From: Anaerolineales bacterium
Lineage (GTDB): Bacteria; Chloroflexota; Anaerolineae; Anaerolineales; Villigracilaceae
Reading direction: 5' to 3'
Assembly: GCA_024763295.1 (NCBI GenBank)
Contig: JANTFU010000014.1
Location: 1 to 17,380 of the forward strand
DNA: 17,380 bases
Of the stretch, positions 1 through 7,104 are shown piece after piece. Position numbers and translations under genes: made by a program. The stretch's first letter is position 1. Each line of letters begins with the position of its first letter. The notes under the pieces are model-generated. The model was not told where the DNA came from and ran no database searches. It saw only the letters and a program-made list of their open reading frames with translations.

Positions 1-147
1 GCTTATCTCTGTCCAGCGAGAGATGCCCAGCATTGTTACTCGTCCGCTCATCGTAAGCATGGCTTGGCTAATTTGATGCAAATGCTTGATTTCTGTTTTG
101 GATAGATTTTTGTTCAGGTTTTGTAAAAGTGTTAGAATGTTCATCAT
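1..147 (-). CDS. Transposase, N-terminal part (runs off left edge)
   Basis: The first 49 codons of a minus-strand gene are visible, with no stop before the window edge. It begins with a double ATG (145-147 and 142-144), preceded by an AGGAAG-like ribosome binding site. The peptide contains the stretch QAMLTMSGRVTMLGISRW. I recognise this as the conserved N-terminal region of IS4/IS701-type DDE transposases, where MTGRVTMLGISRW is followed by a GGSYRT motif. The DDE catalytic residues would lie outside the window, so intactness cannot be judged. It is transcribed away from the metal island and suggests that the island's left flank borders a mobile element. The exact IS family is uncertain. Confidence 0.72.
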   Translation of the reverse strand, partial: MMNILTLLQNLNKNLSKTEIKHLHQISQAMLTMSGRVTMLGISRWTEIS

Positions 148-359
148 GGGCTTCCTGTAGTTGTTGCTTTTGATGAACTCAACTTTACTACAGTAAGCCC
201 TTTTTTTTTAAGCTGTTTTGGCGAAGGTATTGGAAAAAGCCAGACCCTATTTTATTGGAGCAGATTTTTGGGCATGTAACGACTTTAGGTGCTATTCATA
301 CGCAAAACTCTTGCTCAACAGCGCCGTAATTGGCGAAGGTATTGCACATAATAAACTCC
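148..359. other. Non-coding stretch beside the insertion sequence
   Basis: I see no credible gene in these 212 bases. The stretch contains a short palindrome (TTACTACAGTAA, 185-196) followed by a T tract (201-209) and a 15-nt exact direct repeat, TTGGCGAAGGTATTG, at 218-232 and 330-344. The end of the insertion sequence probably lies here, but I cannot place its terminal inverted repeat because its partner is outside the window. The small plus-strand ORF at 218-418 runs into the 3' end of the next gene and has no family resemblance. Confidence 0.5.
218..344. repeat. 15-nt direct repeat pair
   Basis: TTGGCGAAGGTATTG occurs at 218-232 and again, identically, at 330-344. The 112-nt period contains no recognisable gene. 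The pair lies next to a transposase gene and could be the footprint of a small insertion or a local duplication. Confidence 0.6.
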
Positions 360-773
360 TTATTCCAGGGAAGTCCCGCAGTAGGGGCAAGTATGCCAAT
401 CTGCATCAACGGCTTTAGCACAGTGTGGGCAGGTTTGGGTTGATGCAGGCGACGGCGCACCGGCAAGTGGAATATTTCCCCTTCGGTTACTGAGCGTATT
501 CCCCAGCCAAACGCCACCAGCCACGACCAGAACAAAAATTCCGACCGGAATCAACCAGCCAAAGAAGCCCCAACGTCCGCTCATCATCCCATAGCCGGAG
601 TCGCAATCTGTCCAACTACCTCCCATGCCGTAGTTGTTATCCATCCATGTATTGTTGCCCATCATGCCGTAGTTATTGCCCGTCCACCCGCCGCGTCCCA
701 AAAGACCGGGCAAGAAGAGCAACAATACGACAAGTATGACTGCCCCAATAATCCAAAATGTGTTTCGTTTCAT
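360..773 (-). CDS. Met/Gly-rich membrane protein with C-terminal zinc ribbon
   Basis: This predicted 137-residue protein starts at the ATG at 773, which has a clear GGAGG six bases upstream; an in-frame ATG at 818 lacks such a site. A first hydrophobic segment covers about residues 7-26. It is followed by a low-complexity linker rich in Gly, Asn, Met, Trp and Tyr (NNYGMMG and NYGMGG repeats), then a second membrane segment near residues 72-92. The C-terminal tail carries two CxxC pairs (CPHC and CPYC) about 12 residues apart, typical of a zinc ribbon. The Met-rich extracytoplasmic loop could bind copper(I) or silver(I); that is inference. The gene follows the L,D-transpeptidase gene by 60 bases with no promoter box between them, so it is probably the second gene of that unit. 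I do not recognise a named family. Confidence 0.75.
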   Translation of the reverse strand: MKRNTFWIIGAVILVVLLLFLPGLLGRGGWTGNNYGMMGNNTWMDNNYGMGGSWTDCDSGYGMMSGRWGFFGWLIPVGIFVLVVAGGVWLGNTLSNRRGNIPLAGAPSPASTQTCPHCAKAVDADWHTCPYCGTSLE

Positions 774-832
774 AGTATTCCTCCGAATGTGAAATTCTGC
801 TGTTAATAATTGTTTCAAAGGTAGTGCAAAAT

Positions 833-1918
833 TTATGTTCGCTCTATCACTTCGATTAATGTACCGCCGGGCATCGAAACCGTTATATCACCGGGGTCAT
901 AGGAAACTTGCGGGGATGTCCAGCGGAATATCCATTTGGCATCTTCGGGGCGGGCGTTCACGCAACCACGCGAGGTCGGGACACCATAATTGTTGTGCCA
1001 ATAGGTTGAATGGATGGCGACTCCCGTCCCGATAAAAAGTGTTGTCCAACCAACAGCGGGCAGATCCCAGCCGACTGCCGCCGAGCCGCCGCTGAGGGGA
1101 AGAGAGACTGCTTTTCGCCAAATATGATGCTGCCCAACGGGAGTACTCCAGGCGTCTACGCGATTGCCTTGATAGTCAAAGAGCGCACCACTGGAAATAC
1201 GACAGAAATAGACTTCTATATCACCTTCGAAGCAGGACAAAGTTTGATAGGTAATATTCACCACAATTTTCTTATTTTCCACTTCGGGGCTGATGGGACT
1301 GATTTCTGCCGCTGTTAAGGGGCGCATTGCCTCTGCCGGTACGCGGAAAATATCTCCGTAACCGTAGCGTTCTTGCAGTTGATACCAAACCGTACCCGCA
1401 TCATCTACGCTGATCTGATTTACCCAGACAACTTGGCTGTAGAAAAATCTTGGCGGAAGTCCACTTTTGGGGCGATTGACCAGCCAAGGGGCACGCGCGG
1501 GCGGGTTGACGAGGGTCAAATCGACATAGGGAACGCTGACTTCCGCCCAAAAGCCGGTTCCCAGACTGGTTTCGGGGAGGGTGTTTAACGGAATCTGTTT
1601 TTCGTTGCGCACCGGCTGGAGCAACGGCGACCAAATATACCCTTCGGGCGTTTCGACCCAACGCCGATTTGTTCGGTAAGGCATGGGTCCGGTCGTCTCG
1701 CGTAACCATGCGACTATCGCATCTTCATAAAGAGTGCCGACAACTTGACTATTCCCATCCGGGCGGGACATCAAATCAACTTTGCCGACGACCACACGTC
1801 CGAGATGCTCAGCTTGGGAAAATTCCTGCACAGAGCGCGTTAGTGGGCGCATTGCCAAGGCGACCAGACCAAGCGCGCTTAGTTTTAGAAAGTCTCGCCG
1901 AGTGAGTTTTGTGTTCAT
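833..1918 (-). CDS. Tat-signal L,D-transpeptidase (YkuD-type catalytic domain)
   Basis: This 361-residue protein begins MNTKLTRRDFLKLSALGL, a classical twin-arginine signal, so export across the membrane is expected. The middle (about residues 45-105) looks SH3-like, a common companion of wall enzymes. The C-terminal third carries the YkuD signature: IHSTYWHNNYG followed by SRGCVNARPEDA, with the catalytic Cys in SRGCVN and the upstream His. L,D-transpeptidases form 3-3 peptidoglycan cross-links or attach proteins to peptidoglycan. I chose the ATG at 1918 over the in-frame 2008 start because the Tat motif sits at its very N-terminus. A -10-like TATGCT ends seven bases before this ATG, so the transcript would start at or next to the start codon and be leaderless; there is no good Shine-Dalgarno. 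The gene diverges from the DUF3105 gene across a shared operator. Confidence 0.9.
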   Translation of the reverse strand: MNTKLTRRDFLKLSALGLVALAMRPLTRSVQEFSQAEHLGRVVVGKVDLMSRPDGNSQVVGTLYEDAIVAWLRETTGPMPYRTNRRWVETPEGYIWSPLLQPVRNEKQIPLNTLPETSLGTGFWAEVSVPYVDLTLVNPPARAPWLVNRPKSGLPPRFFYSQVVWVNQISVDDAGTVWYQLQERYGYGDIFRVPAEAMRPLTAAEISPISPEVENKKIVVNITYQTLSCFEGDIEVYFCRISSGALFDYQGNRVDAWSTPVGQHHIWRKAVSLPLSGGSAAVGWDLPAVGWTTLFIGTGVAIHSTYWHNNYGVPTSRGCVNARPEDAKWIFRWTSPQVSYDPGDITVSMPGGTLIEVIERT

Positions 1919-1924
1919 ATCTTG

Positions 1925-1992
1925 AGCATAATCGAAGAGCTTATTTGCGGCATCCGCCATATCGCTAGAGTGGATGTAGGCAAAATTGCCTA
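1925..1992 (-). promoter_or_regulatory. Regulon promoter, leftward (L,D-transpeptidase unit)
   Basis: Read on the minus strand, box 1 is TAGGCAATTTTGCCTA (1992-1977), box 2 is CTAGCGATATGGCGGA (1968-1953, the most divergent copy, matching mainly in GC, ATAT and CG), and the -10 hexamer is TATGCT (1930-1925). The spacings are 24 nt from box 1 to box 2 and 38 nt from box 2 to the -10, identical to the other four promoters of the island. No -35 hexamer is recognisable. The predicted transcription start coincides with the ATG at 1918. Confidence 0.72.
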
Positions 1993-1994
1993 CA
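1975..1994. promoter_or_regulatory. Perfect 20-bp palindromic operator shared by divergent promoters
   Basis: TGTAGGCAAAATTGCCTACA has perfect 9-bp arms around a central AA. It contains the 7-2-7 inverted heptamers TAGGCAA and TTGCCTA and is the most symmetric of the box 1 copies. It lies between the divergent L,D-transpeptidase and DUF3105 genes. Measured in either direction from it, a box 2 and a -10 occur at the same offsets, so one bound regulator site can serve both promoters. The regulator is inferred to be the adjacent NarL-type response regulator. Confidence 0.85.
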
Positions 1995-2044
1995 AAAAAA
2001 CACGTCATATCGCGCTGTGAAAGCGAAGAAGATGGTTTTAAACT
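1977..2044 (+). promoter_or_regulatory. Regulon promoter, rightward (DUF3105-RR-HK unit)
   Basis: Box 1 is TAGGCAAAATTGCCTA (1977-1992), box 2 is CACGTCATATCGCGCT (2001-2016) and the -10 hexamer is TAAACT (2039-2044). Box 2 matches the oxidase promoter's box 2 at 11 of 16 positions. The 24-nt and 38-nt spacings are the same as in the other four promoters. The segment where a -35 would lie (TGTGAA) is a poor match. Transcription would start near 2051, about 50 nt before the first gene. Confidence 0.78.
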
Positions 2045-2102
2045 TTGCGGGAATCAGAAAGAGAAGAAAACTCCCCAGAACATTTTATTAAAAGGAATTT
2101 TT

Positions 2103-2696
2103 ATGGGCAAACGTAGTATTCGCGCCGAACAACGAGAGAAAACGCGCCGCAAAAAAAGAAGGAGCAAGATCATTGGGGCTGGTATCGGCATCGCAGTTCT
2201 CGCTTTGGCTGGCTTTTTCGCATGGAGTACAACGCGCCCCTCTTTAGGCGAGAAAATCCCGATTATGGCGAACGCCGGTGAACATGTTGAAGCGGGCGAT
2301 GATCCGGGTCCTTTCAATTCCAATCCGCCCACATCAGGACGACATTATGGGCAAGAATACGATGCCGGTTTTTATGATGAGAATTCCCCACAGGCACAAC
2401 AACCCTATCCCGAAGGGTATCTTGGGCACAATCTCGAACATGGCTATGTCATCTTTTGGTACAACTGCGAATTATTAGATGAATCAGGCTGTGAAACGCT
2501 CAAAGCCCAAATTCAAGGTGTGATGGATAAGTACGACAACTTCAAAGTCATTGCCTTTCCAACCGATTCTACAGATGTCCCTCTCGCAATGGTCTCTTGG
2601 GGGCAGTTACTTGAAATGAAAGAATTTGATGAGAATTTAGCAAGTCAATTTGTGAAAGTAAATCGCAACCGCGCGCCGGAACCGAACGCGGAATAA
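2103..2696 (+). CDS. DUF3105 membrane-anchored protein
   Basis: This 197-residue protein uses the ATG at 2103, preceded by AAAGGAA; the longer in-frame reading from 1986 would run through the promoter. The N-terminal 22 residues are strongly basic (RRKKRRSK). One transmembrane segment follows (about residues 23-42), so the bulk of the protein is outside the membrane. The soluble part has the DUF3105 hallmarks NPPTSGRHYG and YLGHNLEHGYVIFWY, rich in His, Tyr and Pro. The function of DUF3105 is not established. The conserved His residues and placement in a copper-type regulon make metal binding a reasonable guess. The gene leads the unit that contains the two-component system: the response regulator starts 21 nt downstream. 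Confidence 0.88.
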   Translation: MGKRSIRAEQREKTRRKKRRSKIIGAGIGIAVLALAGFFAWSTTRPSLGEKIPIMANAGEHVEAGDDPGPFNSNPPTSGRHYGQEYDAGFYDENSPQAQQPYPEGYLGHNLEHGYVIFWYNCELLDESGCETLKAQIQGVMDKYDNFKVIAFPTDSTDVPLAMVSWGQLLEMKEFDENLASQFVKVNRNRAPEPNAE

Positions 2697-2717
2697 CCCG
2701 TGTAGTAAAATCAACTT

Positions 2718-3395
2718 ATGAAGACGCAACCTTCCCCTATCCGCGTTTTGCTCGCCGACGACCACGCCGTTGTGCGGGCTGGGATTCGTCAGTTTTTGGA
2801 GCAAGCCGAGGATATTCAAGTCGTCGCCGAAGCGGACGATGGTGAAATGGCGCAAAAACTGATTGCCGAGCATCAACCCGATGTCGCCGTTTTGGACATT
2901 CAAATGCCCAAAGCGACCGGAATCGACGTGACGCGCTGGGTGCGCGCCAATCAGCGCGATGTTGGCGTTCTCATCCTAACCGCTTACGATGACGCGCCTT
3001 ATGTGATGGCGGTTTTGCAGGCGGGCGCAAATGGCTATGTACTCAAAACCGCCGCCCCGCGCGAAATTATCGGCGCGGTGCGTGATGTTCATGCCGGAAA
3101 TTCTGCCCTCGATGCCAACTTGCTCGCCAAGATGATGACGCAGATTGCGCAAGATAAAGAGACACTGCCCGCCGAAAAACTGACCAAGCGCGAGACAGAA
3201 GTCCTGACCTTGGTTGGCAAAGGCTACACAAACAAAGCAATTGGCGTGCAACTGGGCATCAGCGACCGCACCGTGCAGGGACATTTGGCGCATATTTTCA
3301 ATAAGCTCCAATCTGCCAGCCGTACCGAAGCGGTCATGCGTGCCGTTTCTCTGGGATGGTTGCCTTCCGATTTGGGGCAGATGAATTCAGCGTAA
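2718..3395 (+). CDS. NarL/LuxR-family response regulator
   Basis: This 225-residue protein has an N-terminal receiver domain (about 8-125) with the acidic pair LLADDH (D14, D15), phospho-acceptor Asp60 in VLDIQMP, the switch Thr in LTAY and conserved Lys110 in YVLKTAAP. The C-terminal LuxR-type helix-turn-helix (about 158-220) reads LTKRETEVLTLVGKGYTNKA and continues through ISDRTVQGHL. It should bind DNA as a dimer after phosphorylation by the neighbouring kinase. NarL-type regulators often recognise inverted heptamers two bases apart, and the island's box 1 sites have that 7-2-7 geometry, so this is the prime candidate activator of the regulon. No Shine-Dalgarno is visible. A TAAAAT at 2706-2711 just before the ATG could be the -10 of an extra, leaderless promoter. 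Confidence 0.93.
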   Translation: MKTQPSPIRVLLADDHAVVRAGIRQFLEQAEDIQVVAEADDGEMAQKLIAEHQPDVAVLDIQMPKATGIDVTRWVRANQRDVGVLILTAYDDAPYVMAVLQAGANGYVLKTAAPREIIGAVRDVHAGNSALDANLLAKMMTQIAQDKETLPAEKLTKRETEVLTLVGKGYTNKAIGVQLGISDRTVQGHLAHIFNKLQSASRTEAVMRAVSLGWLPSDLGQMNSA

Positions 3396-3569
3396 ATCTA
3401 CTAAGAAATTTGTACACGGATTGACACGGGACAAAACATAATAGCTCGAAATTTATGTTATCCCTTTCGTTGTTGCGTGTAGCGTGTTCTGTAGTTTTTT
3501 TCAGGCAATACGCAACACGTTTTATCTCGTAATAATCTGTGTTTCAAAAAATCTGTGTACAAAAAACAA
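3396..3569. other. Spacer between response regulator and kinase
   Basis: The 174-base gap holds no gene. It contains an imperfect foldback repeat (3409-3563) and an inner inverted pair, GTTGCGT and ACGCAAC. No copy of the island's box 1/box 2 promoter is present, so the kinase is either read through from the response-regulator unit or has an unrelated weak promoter. Confidence 0.5.
3409..3563. repeat. Imperfect foldback repeat, copy 1
   Basis: TTTGTACACGGATT at 3409-3422 faces AATCTGTGTACAAA at 3550-3563, complementary at 13 of 14 positions. The right arm overlaps the possible GTG start of the kinase. It resembles the 'CACGGATT...AATCTGTG' dispersed intergenic repeats common in some environmental bacteria. 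Confidence 0.65.
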
Positions 3570-5300
3570 ATGCCAAAATCCACTCACCTCCCCTTCCCCT
3601 ATCTTCGCTGGCGCGGACTGACCCTGCAACTTTTTGCCTGGGTCATTTTTCCCTTAATCGCCTTTCTGCTTCTGACGACTTTTGGCAGTTTAGCACTGCA
3701 TCAACGCGCCATGCGAACAATGGTCGGAGAGCGGGACGCGCGTGCCGCACAAACAGCGGCGCGTGCTTTAAGCGAAATGCTCGACTATCGCGTGTCTGCC
3801 GTGCAAGCCCTCGCATTACGCGCCGCAGATGGTCGCCTTTCCCCACAGCAGGTGCTATTTTCATCAACCTTTTTGCTTCAAGATTTTGATGCAGGGGTGG
3901 CAATTTTTTCGCCCGAAGGCGAATTGCTCGCCTATACGGGCAACGAATCGTTTTGGGCAGCGCCAACAGACGCACAAAAAGCCGAATTGGAGAAAATGCT
4001 CAGTGGTGCGGGGCGAGAATCACGCTTTTCTGCGGTCATCCCCTCCACAAAGGGTACCAAGCCGATGGTTCTCGTCAGCGCCGCTGATAATCCCAATGCG
4101 CCCATTCTCATCGGGGCTTTTTATCCAAATCTGGTTGCAGAAAAAATCCTGTCCGATCTTTTTGACCAAGAGGGCGAAGGCGATATTTGCCTGATTGCCG
4201 CAAAGGGAGAAGTCTTATTCAGCACACGGGGCGATGCCCCGCTCAAAAATCCGCTCGATCATCCCGGCGTGCGCGAGGCGTTGCGCGGCGAGAGCGGCAC
4301 GTTTTATATGCCTGCCGATGGCGGCGAGCATGTGATTGCATATAGCAGTGTTGAAGCCTCCGGCTGGGCGTTGATTTTGGAAGAACCCTGGGAATCGGTC
4401 TCCACGCCGCTTTTGAACACGACCCTTTTTGCGCCGCTCATTTTTATCCCGATTTTGCTTCTTTCGCTGGTCGCCTTGTGGTTTGGAGCGCGCAAAATTG
4501 TGCAGCCGCTTCAAAATTTGGAAGAACGCGCCCGCGAGTTGGCTTGGGGCGATTTCGAGAGCATTGAAACTTCGGTAGGCGGTATCGAAGAAATTGACCG
4601 CCTGCAAAATACGCTCATTTATTTGGCGCGCAAAGTGCAAGCGGCGCAAGAGAGTTTACGCGACTATATCGGAGCGATCACCATTGGTCAGGAAGATGAA
4701 CGCCGCCGTTTGGGACGTGAATTGCACGATGAGACCATTCAGGATTTGATTGCCCTGAATCAGCGCGTTCAACTGCTGCAAATGAATGTGGATGAAGGGC
4801 GCGCTGCGGAGCAATTGGACGAGATTCAGCGGATGACCACCCAAACAATTGACGACCTCCGCCGCCTGATCCGCGCCCTACGCCCGCTCTACCTCGATGA
4901 TTTGGGCTTGGTCGCCGCGCTGGAGATGCTTGCCCGCGAGACGCAGGATTCCGCCGCAATTCCGCTCAAATTTCAGCATACGGGGCTGGAACATCGTCTC
5001 TCCCCAAACGTGGAACTAGCCTTCTACCGCATCGCGCAAGAAGCCCTGAATAATATCCAACACCACGCCAACGCGACGCAAGCCACGCTAAAAATCGACT
5101 ATAGCCCCGAAACCATTACCCTCACCATCTCCGACAACGGAATCGGCTTCACCCCGCCCGAAAGCCCCGCCGAATTTGCCCCCGGCGGACACTTCGGCTT
5201 GCTCGGCATCTACGAACGCGCTGAGCTGATTGGGGCGCGGCTGGAAATTCATTCGGCGGAAGGGGAGGGAACAAAAACAGTCGTAATTTATGACCATTAA
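3570..5300 (+). CDS. Membrane sensor histidine kinase (HAMP, HisKA_3, HATPase)
   Basis: This is a 576-residue kinase from the ATG at 3570; a GTG at 3555 would add five residues, and neither has a good ribosome binding site. TM1 covers about residues 17-43, an extracytoplasmic sensor region 44-284 (probably Cache-like, with no obvious metal-binding cluster), and TM2 285-307, followed by a HAMP linker. The HisKA_3 motif LGRELHDETIQDLI gives phospho-acceptor His386. The HATPase region shows the N box (FYRIAQEALNNIQHH), the G1 box (ISDNGIGF) and the G2 box (GGHFGLLGIYERA). HisKA_3 kinases pair with NarL-type regulators, and that partner is encoded immediately upstream. The signal is unknown; the surrounding genes suggest metal or envelope stress. 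Confidence 0.93.
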   Translation: MPKSTHLPFPYLRWRGLTLQLFAWVIFPLIAFLLLTTFGSLALHQRAMRTMVGERDARAAQTAARALSEMLDYRVSAVQALALRAADGRLSPQQVLFSSTFLLQDFDAGVAIFSPEGELLAYTGNESFWAAPTDAQKAELEKMLSGAGRESRFSAVIPSTKGTKPMVLVSAADNPNAPILIGAFYPNLVAEKILSDLFDQEGEGDICLIAAKGEVLFSTRGDAPLKNPLDHPGVREALRGESGTFYMPADGGEHVIAYSSVEASGWALILEEPWESVSTPLLNTTLFAPLIFIPILLLSLVALWFGARKIVQPLQNLEERARELAWGDFESIETSVGGIEEIDRLQNTLIYLARKVQAAQESLRDYIGAITIGQEDERRRLGRELHDETIQDLIALNQRVQLLQMNVDEGRAAEQLDEIQRMTTQTIDDLRRLIRALRPLYLDDLGLVAALEMLARETQDSAAIPLKFQHTGLEHRLSPNVELAFYRIAQEALNNIQHHANATQATLKIDYSPETITLTISDNGIGFTPPESPAEFAPGGHFGLLGIYERAELIGARLEIHSAEGEGTKTVVIYDH

Positions 5301-5312
5301 AGGGCGATTTTC

Positions 5313-5423
5313 TTGACTCAGGTGTGAAAGGTGTGCAAAGAAACACCAAGAAAAAAACTTTTAATTCTTTGTGCCCCTTCGAAACCTTTGTGTTTAACTG
5401 CACTTTTTCTACAACTGAGTCAA
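5313..5423. repeat. Imperfect foldback repeat, copy 2
   Basis: The 9-bp arms TTGACTCAG (5313-5321) and CTGAGTCAA (5415-5423) are exact inverted copies. The interior carries further inverted matches: CAAAGAAACACC on the left against CTTTGTGTTTAA and CTTTGTGCCCC on the right. It lies between the kinase stop and the oxidase promoter and may also slow or end transcription from the kinase gene. Confidence 0.65.
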
Positions 5424-5434
5424 TTTCTTTTATA

Positions 5435-5502
5435 TACGCCAAATTGCCTATATTCAAATACGCTATATTACGCTCTCCAATTCAAAAAGTTCTTCCTATA
5501 AT
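5435..5502 (+). promoter_or_regulatory. Regulon promoter of the multicopper oxidase
   Basis: Box 1 is TACGCCAAATTGCCTA (5435-5450), box 2 is TACGCTATATTACGCT (5459-5474) and the -10 is a perfect TATAAT (5497-5502). Box 2 contains ACGCT twice at a 10-nt interval. The segment 17 nt upstream of the -10 (TCTCCA) is a poor -35, as expected for an activator-dependent promoter. With a start near 5509 the boxes centre at about -66 and -42. Confidence 0.85.
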
Positions 5503-5538
5503 CTCTCCGTCATTATTCAGCACAAAACAGGAGAGAGA

Positions 5539-7092
5539 ATGAAATCAAAAGAACTTTCACGGCGCGATTTTTTGCGCCTTTTAGGTATCGGGGGCGGGGC
5601 GGCAGTATTGAGCGCCTGTGCGCCAAAGCTTTTAGCCGAAACAGCGTTTCCGCCCACTGCAATTCCCGCCACGAGCGTGCCGAGCGTACCGAACACAGCT
5701 TCGGGCGAGGTAGATGTTGAAATCGCGCTCAAAGCTATCGAAGGGGAGGCGCAAATCCTGCCGGGCAAGGCAACGCGCGTTTGGCGGTATCAAGGTGAGG
5801 TCATGAGCGGTCCCGCCGATGCCCTGCAAATCGTCCCGAACAGCTATTTGGGTCCGATTTTTAATGTCAAAAAGGGACAAAAAATCCGCGTCCACTTCAC
5901 CAACGAACTGCGCGAATCCTCCATCGTCCATTGGCACGGATTGCATGTCCCTGTCGAAGCGGATGGGCATCCCCGCTTGGCGATTGACCCCGGTGAGACC
6001 TATATTTACGATTTTACGGTCATGGATCGCGCCGGGACCTATTGGTATCATCCGCATCCGCACGGGCGGACGGGACCGCAGGCGTACGCGGGTTTGGCTG
6101 GTCTCTTCCTAATTAGCGATGACGAGGAGAAGAGCTTGGGACTGCCATCCGGCGACTACGATTTGCCGATTGTGATCCAAGACCGCCTTTTCGACAGCGA
6201 CAACCAACTGGTTTACGGCGGCAACGGGATGATGGATCAGATGATGGGCTTTTTGGGCGATCGGATTCTGGTCAACGGGCAAGCGGATTTCAGCCTGCCG
6301 GTGGCAACACGCCCATATCGTTTGCGATTGCATAACGGTTCGAACTCGCGCATCTACAAACTCGGCTGGGACGACGGGACGCCCTTCAACATTATTGCCA
6401 CCGACGGCGGCTTGCTCGAAAAACCGCTTGACCGGCAATATATTACCCTCGCCCCCGCTCAACGGATGGAAATTTGGGTCGATTTCAGTGAAAAGGCAGT
6501 TGGCAGCGAAACGAAGCTGATCAATTTCCCCTCCGAAGCGCCCGATGGCGGCGGAAAATTTACGATCATGAACGTAAAGGTGGAACGCTCCGAAAGTGTC
6601 TCTGCACCGCTGCCTGCGGCACTCTCAACGATCACTTGGCATAATGAAAGCGATGCGGTCAATCGCCATTCACCGCGTGAATTTGAATTGGCGATGGGGA
6701 GGGGCATGGGCTGGACATTAAACGGACGCACCTTCGAGATGACCAGCGTTGCCCAAGATGAAATTGTCAAATTGGGCGACCTTGAAGTCTGGCAATTCAC
6801 AAATCAGGCAGGCGGCAGGGGTATGATGGGCGGCGGGATGGGGCTGCCGCATCCAATGCACGTTCACGGTTTGCAATATCAAATTATCGAGCGTTCCGGC
6901 GGCGAGCAGTACACTTCGCTCCACGAGGGCTTTGTGGATGAAGGCTGGCACGATACCGTTTTGGTGATGCCCGGCGAGCACGTCAAGGTTTTGCTCAAAT
7001 TTGAAGATTTCACAGGCTTATATCTCTATCACTGCCATAATCTCGAACATGAAGATATGGGCATGATGCGCAATTACCGCGTGGATGCGTAG
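5539..7092 (+). CDS. Tat-exported multicopper oxidase (CueO/CopA-like)
   Basis: This 517-residue protein starts at an ATG behind AGGAGAG. It begins with a Tat motif (SRRDFLRLLG) followed by a lipobox, LSAC, with Cys27, so a membrane-anchored exported lipoprotein is likely. All four copper-ligand motifs are intact: HWHG (131-134), HPHPHG (171-176), HPMHVHG (438-444) and HCHNLEHEDMGMM (498-510). Type 1 copper ligands would be His438, Cys499, His504 and Met509. Met-rich patches (MMDQMMG and GMMGGGMG) could supply extra copper(I) sites. The best match is a cuprous oxidase that detoxifies Cu(I) outside the membrane, though bilirubin-oxidase-like or manganese-oxidising activity cannot be excluded. 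It has its own regulon promoter and is followed by a strong terminator, so it is probably monocistronic. Confidence 0.95.
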   Translation: MKSKELSRRDFLRLLGIGGGAAVLSACAPKLLAETAFPPTAIPATSVPSVPNTASGEVDVEIALKAIEGEAQILPGKATRVWRYQGEVMSGPADALQIVPNSYLGPIFNVKKGQKIRVHFTNELRESSIVHWHGLHVPVEADGHPRLAIDPGETYIYDFTVMDRAGTYWYHPHPHGRTGPQAYAGLAGLFLISDDEEKSLGLPSGDYDLPIVIQDRLFDSDNQLVYGGNGMMDQMMGFLGDRILVNGQADFSLPVATRPYRLRLHNGSNSRIYKLGWDDGTPFNIIATDGGLLEKPLDRQYITLAPAQRMEIWVDFSEKAVGSETKLINFPSEAPDGGGKFTIMNVKVERSESVSAPLPAALSTITWHNESDAVNRHSPREFELAMGRGMGWTLNGRTFEMTSVAQDEIVKLGDLEVWQFTNQAGGRGMMGGGMGLPHPMHVHGLQYQIIERSGGEQYTSLHEGFVDEGWHDTVLVMPGEHVKVLLKFEDFTGLYLYHCHNLEHEDMGMMRNYRVDA

Positions 7093-7104
7093 CCCCCATC
7101 CTAG

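Noticed and set aside
218..418. Small plus-strand ORF of 66 codons
   Set aside because: It overlaps the 3' end of the zinc-ribbon protein gene, has no ribosome binding site and no recognisable family.
3421..3442. TTGACA followed by CATAAT as a promoter for the kinase
   Set aside because: The spacer is only about 10 bases, too short for a sigma-70 promoter. The TTGACA is part of the foldback repeat arm.
4215..4649. 144-codon minus-strand open frame opposite the histidine kinase
   Set aside because: The plus-strand kinase has complete TM, HAMP and catalytic motifs over this stretch. The minus-strand product is Arg-rich and resembles nothing known.
6336..6346. tRNA T-loop-like sequence CGGTTCGAACT
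   Set aside because: It lies inside the intact multicopper oxidase reading frame, with no acceptor stem or anticodon arm around it.
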